Shown here in pieces: positions 1 through 12,896 of a stretch of DNA of 64,000 nt. The translations under genes and the position numbers were made by a program. Below the pieces are notes generated by a model. It was not told the DNA's origin, did not search any database, and saw nothing but the letters and a program-made list of their open reading frames with translations. The number at the start of each line of letters is the position of its first letter. The stretch's first letter is position 1. Origin of the DNA: Micropterus salmoides. Taxonomy: Eukaryota > Chordata > Actinopteri > Centrarchiformes > Centrarchidae. The DNA is taken from the NCBI RefSeq assembly GCF_014851395.1, contig NW_024040040.1, positions 14,311,403-14,375,402 of the forward strand, in the 5' to 3' direction.

Positions 1-2447
1 TGTTTGAGTAACAGAAGATGTCCATGCTCCCAGCCTGGCTAACATTACTAAAATAATCATGAAATAATTTTAAAAGTAAAAATATGTTATGATGACAGGA
101 TGTTTTCCTGTTTTCAGTTTATTCCAGTTGTTAATTGTTTTTTTTAATCCAATTGTTTTTGTAGGAAAAGTGCTGAATGGACCTTACTAGTCATTTGAAT
201 ATGATGTGAAACTAGCATGTTTTGGCAGGTGGATCAAATTTTTGATATGTGGAACTGCCACGAGTTTGACATTGCAGAAAAGTTTTTTTAAGTTTGGTGT
301 TAAACTCTTCACAAGGTGATTTCCTTCATCATTCATTATCATATCAATGTTTGTTATTTCAAATGATTTCAGTCCAATTTAAAGTGACCAAAGAAAGTTA
401 GTGTTAGTTTCTTTGGTTGAACATCCTACACCTCCTGTGAGTGTGACTCAGGCTTTACATTGTTGCTTGTTTTCTATGGATTTGTATTTTTGGCTTGTTG
501 TTAGTCAGACTTCACCTGCTGGAGGTGAATTAAGGATCTTAGTCATTCATTCACTTGCATCTGAGTTTGTTCATAACCTTCACTTTTTGAGTTCTTCCCA
601 GCACTTTGATGGCAAATTGAATCATTACATGGCTGAGCTTTGTACACAAACTTATAACGGCTTGGTGTTTTGAAGCTGTTAAATTCATGTGGTGAAGTAA
701 AAATGCAAATACCAGCATGTACTTTGAATACATCCTGTGCTGGAGTACATGTATTCTGACTGTTATGTGTGTGTGTGTTTGCATTAGCCAGACAGGTTGG
801 ACTGATACTGATCACTTTGATGTGTTCAGTGTGTGTTTGCATTGGCTGGGACTGGCTCTGCTCCCTCAGAGGGACTATCATTGCTGGTAATCCTCTTCAT
901 GGTCGACTAATCTGTTTTCGCCGGGGTCACTCCATCCCAGCCTCCCTCTCCCTCCATCCTTTGTCTCACCTCCCTCTCTTTTTTCTTTTCACTACTCCTC
1001 AGCAGGGTTCCTCCTTCTCTCCTTACCTCATTCTGCAAAGGTCACTTCTTCCTTCCTTCTAACCATACTTACCTCTGTCCTTCCTTCCCCTCCCACTCTA
1101 GATGCCCTTCTCCTTTTAATAACACTAATCTTATTACACAGAGAATCAAAGCTTTCATGTTTACCCCCGTCTATTTGAAAATCAAACTAATAATGACAGA
1201 TTAGGGATCCTCCGCCTTCTTTTCCTCCTCTGGTTCTACTCTCTCCATCTTTCCTTTCCTCTACATCACTGATAATTATCAATGGAGGACGATATCAATT
1301 TCTTTAAGGCAAATATGCATATTTGATATTGGTATATTTGGTATTCTAAGTTTGGAGGTAGAGTCGGGGCATGGATAGCTTAGCATAAAGACTTAAAAAG
1401 TCTAGCTTGAATCTGTAGTGCAGAACTTGTGTCTGCCCTTCGTGCAGCGAGTGTAATTACAGATACTGTCGACGTGTGCTCATATTGTATGTCTACAGGT
1501 GAGCTCATCCAAGGCTTCTGTTAAGAAATAGTTACATCCAGTATTTAGGTAGAGTAAACGTAATAGCCACATAACCTACTCCAAATATTTTACAACTACT
1601 AACCTGTCCAAACATCTGCCCTCATTCCCTTCTCTTCTCTCAGCACGGTCCAACAGGGAAAAACTACACCACTGGTTATCTGTGTTTGTCCTCGCCATCC
1701 ATCACTTTTTTTAAGTGTAATCCTTCCTCTGAATGTAGTTTTTTTTTTTTATTTGAAGCATCAGAAATTTTTCTTGAATACTTGTTAGGTTTTTCCGCCA
1801 TATACTTTTCCATACTCCTACCTGCTGTAGCCTACTCTGTTGCCATAGTTGCTCCAGAGCCATGTAGATGCTCCCCACCCCAGCTCTGACAAACCAATTG
1901 TTCGTGAGAGGGGTGTACCTGATGATGATGATGATGATAGGCTTAATCAGCATTGTGTGAACTTGTTTGGCGAGGGCTTGTTTGTACTGGATGTCCAGCT
2001 TTTAAAAAAGACAGGGCTATCATCAACTAATTTACATGATGTATACCATTTGTTTAATCCATACCTGAACGTAAGATTTTTGTGATGTGTAACTATTTTT
2101 GTGCAACATCTCCAGCTACAGCGTATGTTGTCCGATACGAGACACTGGGGCCTTTCTGAAAGTACTTGCAACTCTCTCCCCCTACCTACTTCCACTTCGT
2201 TGCCACGTTCTCGCTGAGGGTCCCCCACATTGAGTGCTATCCAAAACCAATGAGGCTGGAGTGGTAGTGGGTTTTAAAGTCCTCCAATGCCGAGTGAGGA
2301 CCGATGCTGGCTTGTTGAAGGTGTGTGACACCTTTTGCTGCACGGTGGAGTACCCTTTCTTTTAAATGTGAGTTCTGTGTCATTACGCCCATAAACATGT
2401 AGGATTTTTAAATTCCAAAACTACATTTCTACATCACCATAAACAGG
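1..2447. other. Intergenic DNA, no gene seen
   Basis: I see no coding region that can be supported. The open frames here are short and have neither recognisable domains nor splice structure. A strongly pyrimidine-rich stretch lies at about 930-1105, and a short GAT-type triplet run lies near 1921-1938. Between about 2110 and 2350 the base composition is more balanced, but I recognise nothing there. Confidence 0.6.
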
Positions 2448-2455
2448 TTAACAAC

Positions 2456-3039
2456 TGGAGCGCGACGAATATTATCGGCCAATATGAGCTAATTGCATTT
2501 AATCGGCATCAGCGTTTATAACAGCAGATATGATTATTGATAAAGCTCACTCACTCATGTCTTGAGTGTTGCATAGTTTGCCCACCAAAGGGAGCTCTGC
2601 AGCTTCTCTGTTATCAACACTGCTGCACCAGATGAACCACAAAAGAAAACAATCAGCTGACCGGAGTCTACTGCAGCGTGTAGAAACACGCAGGTCCGTT
2701 TGTCCCTAGTTCGTCACTTCTAAATATTCTCTAAAATCACGTACAGCAGCTAACGTTGCCTGTTGCAAAATTAGTTACAAAGCTAGTGCCGTGTTTATCA
2801 GTGAAGGAGCGCTAACATTAATGAGCCGTTAAACTAGAGTTTCTGACATATTCTAAATAGATCTGCGAGCCACCTTCCTGCAGCAAATATTTATTGATGT
2901 GCAACTGTTTACATGTTAAGTTGTTGACTGTAATCTATTTTATTAACATAATCCATTTAGGAAAGGGTATTATAGCTCACATACAGAGCAACTTTAATAT
3001 CGCCATCGGCCCCCAAAAACCCATATTGGTTGGGCTCTA
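2456..3039. mobile_element. hAT-type non-autonomous element (MITE)
   Basis: The 584-bp element is bracketed by a perfect 8-bp direct repeat, TTAACAAC, at 2448-2455 and 3040-3047. This is the target-site duplication length of hAT transposons. The terminal inverted repeats are imperfect: the left end reads TGGAGCGCGACGAATAT and the complement of the right end reads TAGAGCCCAACCAATAT, with 13 of 17 positions matching. Both ends carry the ATCGGCC-type subterminal words common in fish hAT MITEs. There is no coding capacity, so mobility would have needed a transposase from elsewhere. Confidence 0.88.
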
Positions 3040-3047
3040 TTAACAAC

Positions 3048-4390
3048 ACAGCCTAAAGGTTATTTTGTTTAATAAAAACAATGCTTTGGTTTTCAAAGTC
3101 TGAGATTGCGGGTCTCCCCTCAGACAAAGCTTGGGTAACGGCGCCCCCCCCCCAACCACATCTTTAGTTTACTTGGTAAGTTTCGCTCAATTCCTGGATG
3201 TCTATGGGATCATGATTATATTATTTGATCCCATGGACACTCAACATTTGAGCCAAAATAGCCTAATATTGCTGTTTAACATAACTTCTGACTACACCAA
3301 ATAGTTTTTAAAAAGGTCTGTCCTCAGGCATTTATTAGTTTCTGATGGGGGAAACAGTTCACAAAAACTACAGTATCTCTGAACTCTCACACATGTGATA
3401 CACAATACAGTTTACATTACAAACTGTTTTTTTATTAAATCTTATCTTATTCATCCTATAGGCCTGTGAAAAATTTCAGTCAAATATAACGACATAAAAC
3501 GACAATAATAGAAGATGACACAACTAGAAACAGAGGTTTCATGTAACAAGCAACAAAGGCATTAAAGGAAAATATTAAAATCTTTACACATTTTACCTGT
3601 TTAATTGCTTTACTATTCTTTAGACTATATAATGCTTCAATATAATATTTGATTTCTAGAAATTATGTATTTGTGGTTTCTTTTTAGATTTGTGAATGTA
3701 ATAATTTCCGTATAAGAAAAAGAGGTTCAACATATAGACGCTTTCATCGGATGCGTTGCCAAGGTGACGTGCCCGGCCACATATTGATTTTTTTTTTTTT
3801 TACTATTTAACAAGCACCGCATATTCGCTCAGCACCTCATCTCTCTCTCTCTCTCTCTGTCTTGGTTTGGGCTGTCTTGACTACAACACTACATATGATC
3901 ATAAAATAAATGACAAATAGTTTCAGTTTTGTTAATGCAAAACACACGCTGTTCCTCAATATCAATTCCTGAATCTTAATACAACTGTTGTTTGTTTGTT
4001 TGATAATGGTGTGATAGCAGTGAGTGAACATCAGATCCTTTTTACGTTGGGGAGAGGGTAGTTTGACCGAAAGTTGGCCGCTCATACCCTACGCAGGTTA
4101 GGGAGCTCGATTTGGGTCTGGTTTAGGAAAGTCCAAATGTCCAAAATCTCTCCCATAATTACCTACACTACTTCCTGTTAACAATCCCACAATGCAATTG
4201 TACAGATGAGGAAGAAGACAGTTGCGCTGCGCATATTTTACGGAAATAGCTTTTATAAAGTCATTTATATGGGATCCTTCTCCCTTTGTCATAAAGCCTT
4301 GGGATGTTTTCGCATGTCTGTGTCCACTTGTACTTTAATTCAGCGTGAACACACCTTTAGAGGTGAGGACAGGCATATTTCTTACATTTG
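3048..4390. other. Intergenic DNA with simple repeats
   Basis: No gene is seen. The stretch contains a run of C at about 3144-3153, a T run at about 3788-3800 and a CT repeat at about 3840-3858. Short open frames at 3837-4406 have no recognisable domain. Confidence 0.5.
3199..3239. repeat. Short inverted repeat (hairpin)
   Basis: The arm at 3199-3212 is the complement of 3226-3239 except for one position, giving a 14-bp stem with a 13-nt AT-rich loop. The central 9 bp (ATGGGATCA and TGATCCCAT) match perfectly. It may be a relic of a palindromic MITE or just a chance cruciform sequence. Confidence 0.6.
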
Positions 4391-4560
4391 GACGGAACCA
4401 GGCTAGCTGTTTCCTTCTGCGGCCAGTCTTTTTGCTAAGCTAGGCTAATGACATTCAGACTGCAGCTCCATACTTAAGGAACAAACATGGTTGATCAACA
4501 AGATTGATATAACAATATCTTCTCATCTCACTCTTAGGGGAAAAAAAGCCAATTCCCCAA
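4391..4560 (+). repeat. Dispersed repeat, copy 1
   Basis: The words CCAGGCTAGCTGTTTCC and GCTAAGCTAGGCTAATG, followed by a TCTTCTCATCTCACTCT block, match a dispersed fish repeat. A second copy in this window lies at 45925-46094 with the same order of words. The family is probably a non-autonomous DNA transposon. This copy is diverged and its edges are uncertain. Confidence 0.55.
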
Positions 4561-5150
4561 TATGTTGAAGTCATATTTTAAAACTTGACTATATCTATCA
4601 ACAAATTGATATATCATCTCACTCCTCCCTTCCATATTTCCTCTCCTCTTGTATGCTTATATTCAATCATCTCCTCATCGTTTTCAACCCTTCAGCTTAC
4701 CTCTGCTCTCACCACCGACAAAACCACAAATCAGATTTCTTCCCACTTCTCACACACACACACACATACACACACAGGCAAACTCAAACACATGGTATAA
4801 TCATATGTCTTCCTATCTAGAAGCAATCAGTGATAGTGTTGGCTGCTCCCAAGCGCCTTGACAATGCTGGCAGAGAGGAAGGCTGCACATGCTCTAATTA
4901 AATTAAATGTGTGTGTATTGGGGGGGGAGCCAAATAAAATGTAGCTCCAGCATCACCTGCTTGACCTGCCTGAGGCAGATGGAGGAATGATGAAAAACAA
5001 AGGTTTGATGTGAAATGCTCTGCTGAAAAAATTAAAGGTCACAGCAGATGTTGATCTTCACTGTTACATTAACATATAAAGACTTTTTTTTTCCTAGTGT
5101 TTGTCGTAGTTAAAATATGATTAGGGCTAGGAAATGCGATTAATAGTAGG

Positions 5151-5190
5151 GATGCACCGAATCTTCGGCCAAGGAAATGATTCGGCCGAA
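5151..5190. mobile_element. hAT terminal fragment
   Basis: The sequence TAGGGATGCACCGAATCTTC followed by GGCC resembles the terminal repeat of a widespread fish hAT family that begins with AGGGATGCACCGA. I did not find a matching opposite end nearby, so this is a solitary terminal fragment. Confidence 0.5.
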
Positions 5191-6379
5191 TATAGTAAAA
5201 AAAAACAAAAAACCACTAGTTTCTGACACAAGTGTCCGAGAAAGACACAAAAATCGCTGTTTGCAGACACTGTTCTACTGAATTGTCTCCTAGCACATTC
5301 ACTCCATCTGTGGCTGACTTCTTAGAAAAGGCAACAAACGGACTGACCTGCTTTGAGTGTTTCTGTCACTCGTTTCTGAGAAGGCGATTAAGCTAAGTTC
5401 CGCACCTAAATTTGGATGTATTCAAGCCTTTATGGTAAATCCACTGAAACAAACTAGTGCAAGCTGATTAAAAGTAAATGGACACATCTAATTTGCAGGC
5501 CTTGGACCCACCCTCCATAGTCTCTGCAAATCCTGTGGGAAACACGAAGTAAAAAGCACATTTTGACTATTTAATTTATGCAATTTAAAAATTGAAAAAA
5601 ATGTAAAAAAACCTTCCTTCAGCACGTGGGCAAAGTGTTACACATTCCTGTTTCTCCCTAATTCACGGGCCACTGACAGTTGGCATAGCCATATATCAAT
5701 GAAGACGGCAACTGCAAGCTAGCAAACAGGGATGTAAACAATGCAGGACATGAGGTAAACTCCACAGCGCACCTTAAGAACATGTCTCACAAAACTGTGA
5801 CTTTAATGAAGAACTGTGTGTAAAGCAGTATTTAACCCAACAGCCAAACATCTCCACAGTGCACAATTATGTTCAAGCAAACTACTATTAGCTTTGGAAC
5901 ACATAGGATTACTCTGTTTTTTTAAGTTTGCATGTCCATTTGGGCTTCCAACAATTATACTAACCAGACTCTAAATTCCCAGTAAATATACAGACTGGAA
6001 AATTTTTCCTTAAAGAATGCTCCCCTCCCCTGTGACCCCGTAGAGAAATAAGCATAGGGAAAATGAATGAAGTGTGATATGCAGCACTCTGCTTCATGAA
6101 GCCTGTCTGTCTCCCAATAGTTTCACACCATTACTGCCAGGGCCTATTAGCAATGAGTGATGTGGCTGCTAATTGTGAAAGTACTTGGAGAAGAGATGCT
6201 GTTGAAAATGACCTCGTTTACATTATGAACCTTTTTTTTCCCCCCACATGTAACACATGTAAGTGCTGTCCATAGAAGAAAAGAACAGCTCAGAATATGT
6301 ATTTTTGGGATGCTGTTAGTATGCAATATCTGTATAAGAAATGATAGAATAATGGTCTTGAAGCGCCAGTGTAAACGCA

Positions 6380-6600
6380 GACTTCTCTCCCTGAAGCCTG
6401 GGCTTTCTGGCAGACAGGCAAAACCCATTAGCAAGGCTCTGTTAGCGATCGTCGTGTAAACCGAGGCCCTGAGCATTCATTAGGCATCAATCAAAGGACG
6501 AGGTGCGATAATTAAATGATGAGTGCAAATGCTTAACGGTGTTCGGTACACCAGGCCACTTTACTGTGACACTTGAAAATGGGGGAAAATGGATGGAAGA
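6380..6600. promoter_or_regulatory. Candidate regulatory element (sox1 upstream)
   Basis: This block has a TCF/LEF-like site ATCAAAGG at 6490-6497 and a homeodomain core TAATTA at 6509-6514. It also retains CpGs in an otherwise AT-rich, CpG-poor flank. It shows no repeat features. The call is inferred from composition only; conservation was not tested. Confidence 0.3.
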
Positions 6601-7101
6601 AAGATGATGTTAGTCTGAGTGTAGATGGCTGAAACTGGTTAATTTGTTCATGGAAGTTATTAAAGAAAGTGACTTTCAATACCTTGAAGTTACAGATTGA
6701 TGATGCCTACAAATGCTGGTGGAGCAAAGGGAAGTCAGAGTGCCCCCGTTGGCTCACAGTAATCATTGTTAAATTACACTTAATTTAGGATTTCACAGCC
6801 AATTTCAAAGCTCAGAAAGTATCAGTAGGCATTTAGTAGGTCGACTCTTTCCAAAATTGAAACACCAGAACCAAGTTTGGGATCTGCGATGCGCTGGAAA
6901 CTAATAATGCTTAGGCATCCGTCCCTCATATGTTTCAGGGTTGCGAGCAGAATCTGAAATGAACTTTTTCACAGGTATTGTTTTTGGTGTGCCAATTCTG
7001 AAATCTATGTGCTCTATGAAGGAATAACATTTATATAACTTAAACATCATTTCATCTTAAAACATTGTCTTTTAATGTTCGATTTATTAACATTACATCA
7101 C

Positions 7102-7320
7102 ATCACTAACAACCAGGTATTTCAAATTTACCTACATGTGGCGGGAGCTCATTTCAGACGCTGGTTATAAGGATAAAGTGACAACTGATTTTAAATATTT
7201 ATTAAGTGTTAATCTGAAAAATGACACACATTGTAAAATGAAATAAGACCCAAATCCGGCAGTATTACCAAATCATTAGGCTCCATCTAGTTAAGGGTCA
7301 CTGTGTTAAAATGTAGTTTT
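7102..7320 (+). repeat. Local duplication, copy A
   Basis: This block of about 220 bp recurs in the same orientation 621 bp downstream (7723-7950). The shared landmarks, in order, are ATCACTAACAACCAGGTATTTC, a TTTATT-AGTGTTA block, GGCAGTATTACC-AATC, GGCTCCATC-AGTTAA and ATGTAGTTTT. By eye the copies are roughly three quarters identical, so the duplication is not recent. Position 7320-7420, just beyond it, carries a hAT-like terminal word (TAGGGCTGG followed by a CTTCAAAGCTTCG block). Confidence 0.75.
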
Positions 7321-7722
7321 TAGGGCTGGCCTGAATGTCATTTTTTTGAGCTTCAAAGCTTCGATAGTAATTAACAGCGAATAATGATGGGAGGGGGGGG
7401 GGGCTCACAGTGGTCCTGATTGTTTAAAGGTCTGTTGATAAGCATGCTGTCAATTCACGAGCTATAGCTACGTATTTCATAAACAGAACAGAACAGCAGA
7501 AGGGAGGATAAATGCCCAGGAAGTTCTGCCAATGACATGAGTAAGGCAGAATTGGATGGGGGCTATGTAATGCGTGTATGGGTACCTATGAGAGAGAAAA
7601 GAGAACGAGAGAGCATTCCTTTTATTTATTGTAATAGCTAGGCTAATATATAACGCGTTAGAAAAGTAACGCAAATTTCATGTATTGCGTTTTGCTTGAT
7701 CGTAGTACATGACCCCTTTACA

Positions 7723-7950
7723 ATCACTAACAACCAGGTATTTCGAAGGCACCAGGAGACAATTGACCTGCATGAGCTGATTTCAGACCTTGGTTGTGAG
7801 GTAAACTGACTTTTAATATTTATTGAGTGTTACTCTGAAAAATAATAATAATGTAACATTAAAAACTGAAATGATAAGAGCCAACTCTGGCAGTATTACC
7901 GAATCTTGAGGCTCCATCCAGTTAAAGGTCACTATGTTAAATGTAGTTTT
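7723..7950 (+). repeat. Local duplication, copy B
   Basis: This is the second copy of the block at 7102-7320, in the same orientation. It has a small insertion near its start and a short AAT run (about 7844-7852). The pair is either a decayed tandem duplication with a 621-bp period or two insertions of one repeat family. Confidence 0.75.
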
Positions 7951-9629
7951 ATTATTTAAGTGTATATTTAGCTTATATGGTGGAGTTACCAAGAGGGTGT
8001 GAACTTTTGGTATGAGCAACAAGGTCAGTAATGGTCATTAAATTGTGTGGGGTGCATTTTGGATGTAGCTTTGTAGGATGAAGGTGAAGTATTTCATGAA
8101 TATGTCATACGGCACTACTACTAAATTTCCTTCCACAAAATATAGGAGAACCCAATTTTAGTTAGACTTCTACAAATGACTAACACACACACTGACCACA
8201 CTGCGCACAGAGTGGGAGAGATATGGGGGAATTAATCGGGGGCCCGTAACTTATTTCTGCCCTAGGGTCCCCTAGCAGCTTAATCTGACGCTTCACCAAT
8301 AACGCATCGACACTTTACATTAATGTCAAGCATTCAACAGTTTTTTTTCCACAGTAGAAAAAAGCAGAAATACCTTGAGTGGGTACTGAAAGCATGATAT
8401 TATACAGCAATAGACAAAGCACTAAGATGATATTTGTCAAACATATTCCACTCATTCATGAATGGAGAGAAAAATGGGGCTTTCAGAAAATACAATGATT
8501 TCCCAAGAGATTACTGAGCTCATTTTAAATTAAGTCATCACAACTAATACAGCTGGAATAGTGGTGTGTTAAGCTGCTGTAACATTACAATTTATGCTGA
8601 ACAGTTTTACTTTACGGTATGAATAATTATTATCAATATTCCCATCATCAGCTATGTTAGCACTGCTATCGTATGTTTTTCTGAGCATTAAACATGACAG
8701 ACATATGTACTGTGTGTGTGTGTGTGTATGTTGGTGTGTGTTAGTGTACTCCTTGCTCTGTCAGTACGGCTGAGCTCCAGTAGAGCTGACAGCTTGCTGT
8801 GACAGACAGCCTTAAACAAACCCACTGGGTCGGCTGCTGCACAGGAGAAATGCCTTTGATTCTATTAGGCCTGTGTGTGTGTTTGTGGCTATTTGGCTTA
8901 GAGATTTCAAGCCTAATAGCTGGGTGAAGAGGTGAAGGACTTCCCTACTGCTGTGTTTCATCTCCAAACACTCTTTGATCCTCTGCTCTGTCCAGGAGTG
9001 TGTGTTAAGAAACAGAAAGTGGTAATATTTTATGCATAATTAAATGTTATGATAATCAACATGATCTGTTTAGTTCTGGTGTGGAGAGCGTCTGTCCACA
9101 ATTCCTTTCTTCTCATTTTATGATCTTCAAACCTTCCCTTTCCATCTTGGTTTTACGCAAATAAATAAAAAAAAGTGTCTTAAGCCTTATACAACGGTCC
9201 ATTAACACATCTGCATGTCATAACTAACTTTATATCAACATGTTCACTGTAGCTCAAGCAACGAGTAGACAAGGTCACATTATTCTGCTTTGTGTCTGTT
9301 ATAAGCAGGAAAAGCCAAATAACTAACCAGACCAAACTAACCCAGACCAGCAGAAGTGCAGGCAGTGTTTCCAGTACAGTCCCGTTGGTCCCCTGGCCGT
9401 CCTGTCCCACACAATGCCTGTTACAGTACTCACTGGGTATTTCCAGTTATGGAATGCTTGCTCAACACTGCTGTCTGGTGAATATGTCCAAAACATGGGT
9501 TTAACTGGACTTATAAGTAGATGTCATGTTATTTTAGTATTTGGGGTATGCAAATCTAATCCAATCTCCAGTCTGTTACAGTGGAGTCGAAAGAATGCAG
9601 TATTTCACTTGTTTCTAGTATAGAGGAAA
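7951..9629. other. Intergenic DNA
   Basis: No gene is seen. A GT repeat lies at about 8711-8727. Positions 8750-9070 are less repetitive, with a TCF-like CCTTTGAT and a TGCATAATTAAATG homeodomain cluster near 9032-9046. That part could be regulatory, but the evidence is weak. Confidence 0.45.
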
Positions 9630-9912
9630 GTTTAGAGGTTTGAAGAGGTTAAAGTGAGTTTTGAAGATAACTTGATGAGACGAGACAATACACAATATTG
9701 GGTTCACGGGAACGAGACAAGACAACATTTTAAGACTTAAGAAATTTTCCATCAGGTACTCAAAATGCTGCCACACAAACAAAGTGTTGGGGGCACCTTC
9801 TGTGCTAATTTCACCCTCACGCCCACACGCTGATATCGTGAAACAGCTTTTTACCTTGATGAGAAATATTGTCACATTTTAATATTGCAAGATCTCGTAA
9901 CATCCCTAATAT
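9630..9912. mobile_element. hAT-type relic
   Basis: The run GATGAGACGAGACAATACAC near 9673, the repeated GAGACAAGAC word, and the terminal GATCTCGTAACATCCCTAAT near 9891-9910 resemble a non-autonomous fish hAT family. The left end is not clear. The open reading frame on the minus strand here (9615-9875) is a by-product. Confidence 0.5.
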
Positions 9913-10629
9913 TCAGTATTTGACTTATTTTAAAGAGGCCAGAAGAGTTAATAAGTATCCTGTATGCAAAGTGCATTTCTTTGGCTATTTAAAAACGGAA
10001 AGGAGGGAAGGATGGTCTCATAAATTATATCAATGGATTTTATGATATCAAATTTTTCAGTGTGCTTTATCAATAATATTGTTTGTTACAGCGGCTGAAG
10101 ATGGAAATCTCTGATTGACACGCTTCTTTACGGAAAGGAGATATCACCCCCAGTTCCACAGCATCTGTCCTGCAGACTTTCATTAGTTTAAAGTGAAGAC
10201 AGAGCCTCACGTGGAGCTGCATCTGATGAAGACACATACTGAGTGGACGAACTCAGAAACCAACTACCTACTGCTGAAAAGTGGTGTTGAAGTTGCCACA
10301 CTGGATTCATAACTAACTGCAGCTTTTAGGAAATGTACAATCCTGAACAAACCTACTTTCTTTCCTGCTGTTGTCGGGTGACTGTGTGATTCTGTAAGCT
10401 TCAAGGAAGTGCCTTCATACATTCATGGAGTATTTATAAATACTGCCTTATTGTCCAACTGAAATTAAATATAGTCTAAGTCCCTCTACTTCCGGTGGAC
10501 CACTATAGGACCATATTTCTAATTAATTAGGCAACTAATTATTTTATCCCATTTGAATTTAGCCCAGAATTACACATACACAGTTTGTCAATTTAAGTTT
10601 TGTAAGTCACGGAAGTTGCAGTTTGTCGT
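9913..10629. other. Intergenic DNA, nothing recognised
   Basis: No gene, RNA gene or clear repeat is seen in this stretch. Confidence 0.5.
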
Positions 10630-10631
10630 TA

Positions 10632-12573
10632 AGGGTGCTCCGGTCGATCGTAATCGGCTGATAATGGCTTTAACTAGTTTGATCGGTGGTCGCTAAAAAG
10701 GCCGATAAGAAAAACCGATCAGATGATCCAATACTTGCCAGGCAAATTTTCAACGGCAGCTAAAATGGTTTCACTATGCGGTCTGAGCAGTTTTCAAAGC
10801 CAGCTAGCACCAACGTCCGTTCAGACAGGAAGCGACTGACGCACCCAGTTAATCATTTACAATGAGAGTTGAGCAGCGATCATGTGAAACTGTCACGGTC
10901 GTGCTCATCCCACACACACACGCCGCCCGCAGGTGGAGTTTAATAGTCTACACACTCAGCGCATCAGGCAGAGAGAGACTGATCCTTCAGTGCGAGTTTC
11001 CTGATGCAAAGAGAGGCGCCATGCACTCAATCAGCTGACTGCCTCTCTCTCTCCATTTTCGTTATAAAACGGAGACCTTTTGCTACGTTTCCGCCTCCCA
11101 GATTAAAACGGCGAACCAGAAGATGTTTGTTTGAAAACGCAGCTGACCCGGTGGGCAAAAACGGAGGACATTATAAAATGATGACACAGACACTGACATT
11201 TGGCTTTCTGATTCAGTCTTATAAGTCATACAAAGCAAAACATGATGCAACTGACAGAGTTTTAGTTTCGGTATTTTTATTAAAATATATGTACTGTGTA
11301 AATAACACTTAACAGTTAGCCTACTGTGCATGTCGCTGTATTTACTTTGCAACGACTCCCAGTCACCAGCCACCCAGTCCCAGCCGCCACCGTCTCTTTG
11401 TACTCCCGTGTTAAGTAGCAGTTCCACTTCGTTGTCGGTCAATTTAAAAAAATACCTGGTGTGTGGTTCTTCATCTGTATTACTTTCTTCTTTCGCCAAA
11501 TGTTCTGCAACTGCGGAGTACCGTTAGACCATCTGCTTCATGTTTACACCTGCATGCACATGGCCATTAGATGTGTGTTTCAGTCGTTTTAATATGGACG
11601 GAGACCAACTCTGATACGCAGCTAAAACGCTGCTGTGGACGGAGAAGATCGTATTTGTTATGAAACTGTTTTAAAAACCGTAGTAGTGTGGATGTAGCCT
11701 AACCCCACTCCTCTCTCTCCTCCTCATGTCAACCCTCCCGTTTTCCCCGGGATTCTCCTGTATTTTTCTGTTCTCCCCCGGTATCCTCCCCTTTAAATGT
11801 TTCCCTATAAAATTTCCCATATCTTTAACTAACTAACTAAACCTGTGTTTGCTACTCTCTCCTCTGGTAATGCCGTTGGCAGTAGGCCTATGTAAAAAGA
11901 TGTACACTGTGCTTCTTGCACAAGGATTAAATAAATAAAAACAATCCATTGAAATGATATAAGGCCTATAGCCTGTAAACCATATGAAATTATAATGATA
12001 TTAACGATATACTAACAGTATAATATGGAATTAACATTGTACTTTTATTATTTAAATGTCCCTAATTTTCAAATGTCATTGATGACAGTTAAGACTCCTC
12101 TCTTTAGCCTACTCTCCCTCTTTCTAGTCCTCTCTCTCCCCCCTAAAGCCCACACAACCTGCCTGAGCTTTCCAGAACAAAAAGCGGCTACTTCAGAGTT
12201 TATCATCAACTCATGATGCCTTTGCTCCTTTATCTCCTAAATAGTTTGGCTACAGCCGTTTTTGTACTTTATTCCACAGGAAAGCTATGTTTGTTAAGCT
12301 ATAAGATGTTCACAGTAACCAGGCAAAGGTGTCTAAGACAGAGGGAGTGGAATTTGTTGCCAATGTTTCCTGGCCATAAAATAAACCGTTGTCATTTCAT
12401 GATACTTTATCATCTGTTAATTTTAATACTTCATACATTGTTTTTAGTACTAATTAAATAAATATCCAGTACACTATATAATGCTACATCGTAAATAAAA
12501 GGCTTCAAATAGACCCAGTGATCTGTATTGGCAGATACTGCTTACAGCAATCAGTGATCGGCCCATAAAATGC
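10632..12573. mobile_element. hAT-type non-autonomous composite
   Basis: The left end reads AGGGTGCTCCGGTCGATCGT, followed by TCGGCTGATAATGG and GATCGGTGGTCGC. These are the terminal and subterminal words of a common fish hAT family. The right part ends with GTGATCGGCCC near 12554-12564. The flanks share GTTTGTC (10621-10627 and 12575-12581), possibly the remains of an 8-bp duplication. Inside, 11058-11701 has repeated words of the type AAACGGAGACC and AAAACGCAGCT, ending in GTGTGGATGTAGCC. This looks like a second MITE inserted in the first. The open frames at 11004-11527 are incidental. The outer borders are uncertain. Confidence 0.5.
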
Positions 12574-12736
12574 TGTTTGTCATAAAAGTGTTTAAGTGAA
12601 AGATTATTAAAATACTCAATTAGAAAGACAACAAACCTAAAAGTTCTCTCACTGAGGCCAACGTTACTGAAGTTAACGATACTGAAGCTAATGCCAAAGA
12701 ACTTCCATGTGTAGATGATGTGATAAAAAGCATTAC

Positions 12737-12896
12737 CGCATTTACATTTATTTATTTAGCTGATGCTTTTATCCAAAGCAACTTACAATTGCTATTTATG
12801 TCAGAGGTTGCACGCCTCTGGAGCAGGGTTAAGTGTCTCGCTCAGGGACACACGGTGGGGAATTGATCCCTTATCCACTACACCATCACCCCCCTC
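12737..12896 (-). mobile_element. tRNA-derived SINE, copy 1 (minus)
   Basis: Read on the minus strand, the end carries the tail motif found in the copies at 30551-30754 and 38238-38380: a TTGGATAAAAGCATCAGCTAAAT block followed by an AT-rich tail. The words CAGAGGCGTGC and TGTCCCTGAG precede it. The head is shortened, because the segment between GGATAAGG and the B box is mostly missing. CATTAC flanks it at 12731-12736 and 12897-12902 and may be a short target duplication. Confidence 0.65.

Larger units (their letters stand above)
4561..7101. other. Intergenic DNA
   Basis: No gene is seen. The stretch holds a CA repeat at about 4750-4777, a G run at about 4921-4928 and a hAT fragment at 5151-5190. 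A candidate regulatory stretch within it is listed separately. Confidence 0.5.

Noticed and set aside
11083..11499. 138-codon minus-strand frame
   Set aside because: It lies inside a non-autonomous hAT-type composite and has no recognisable domain.
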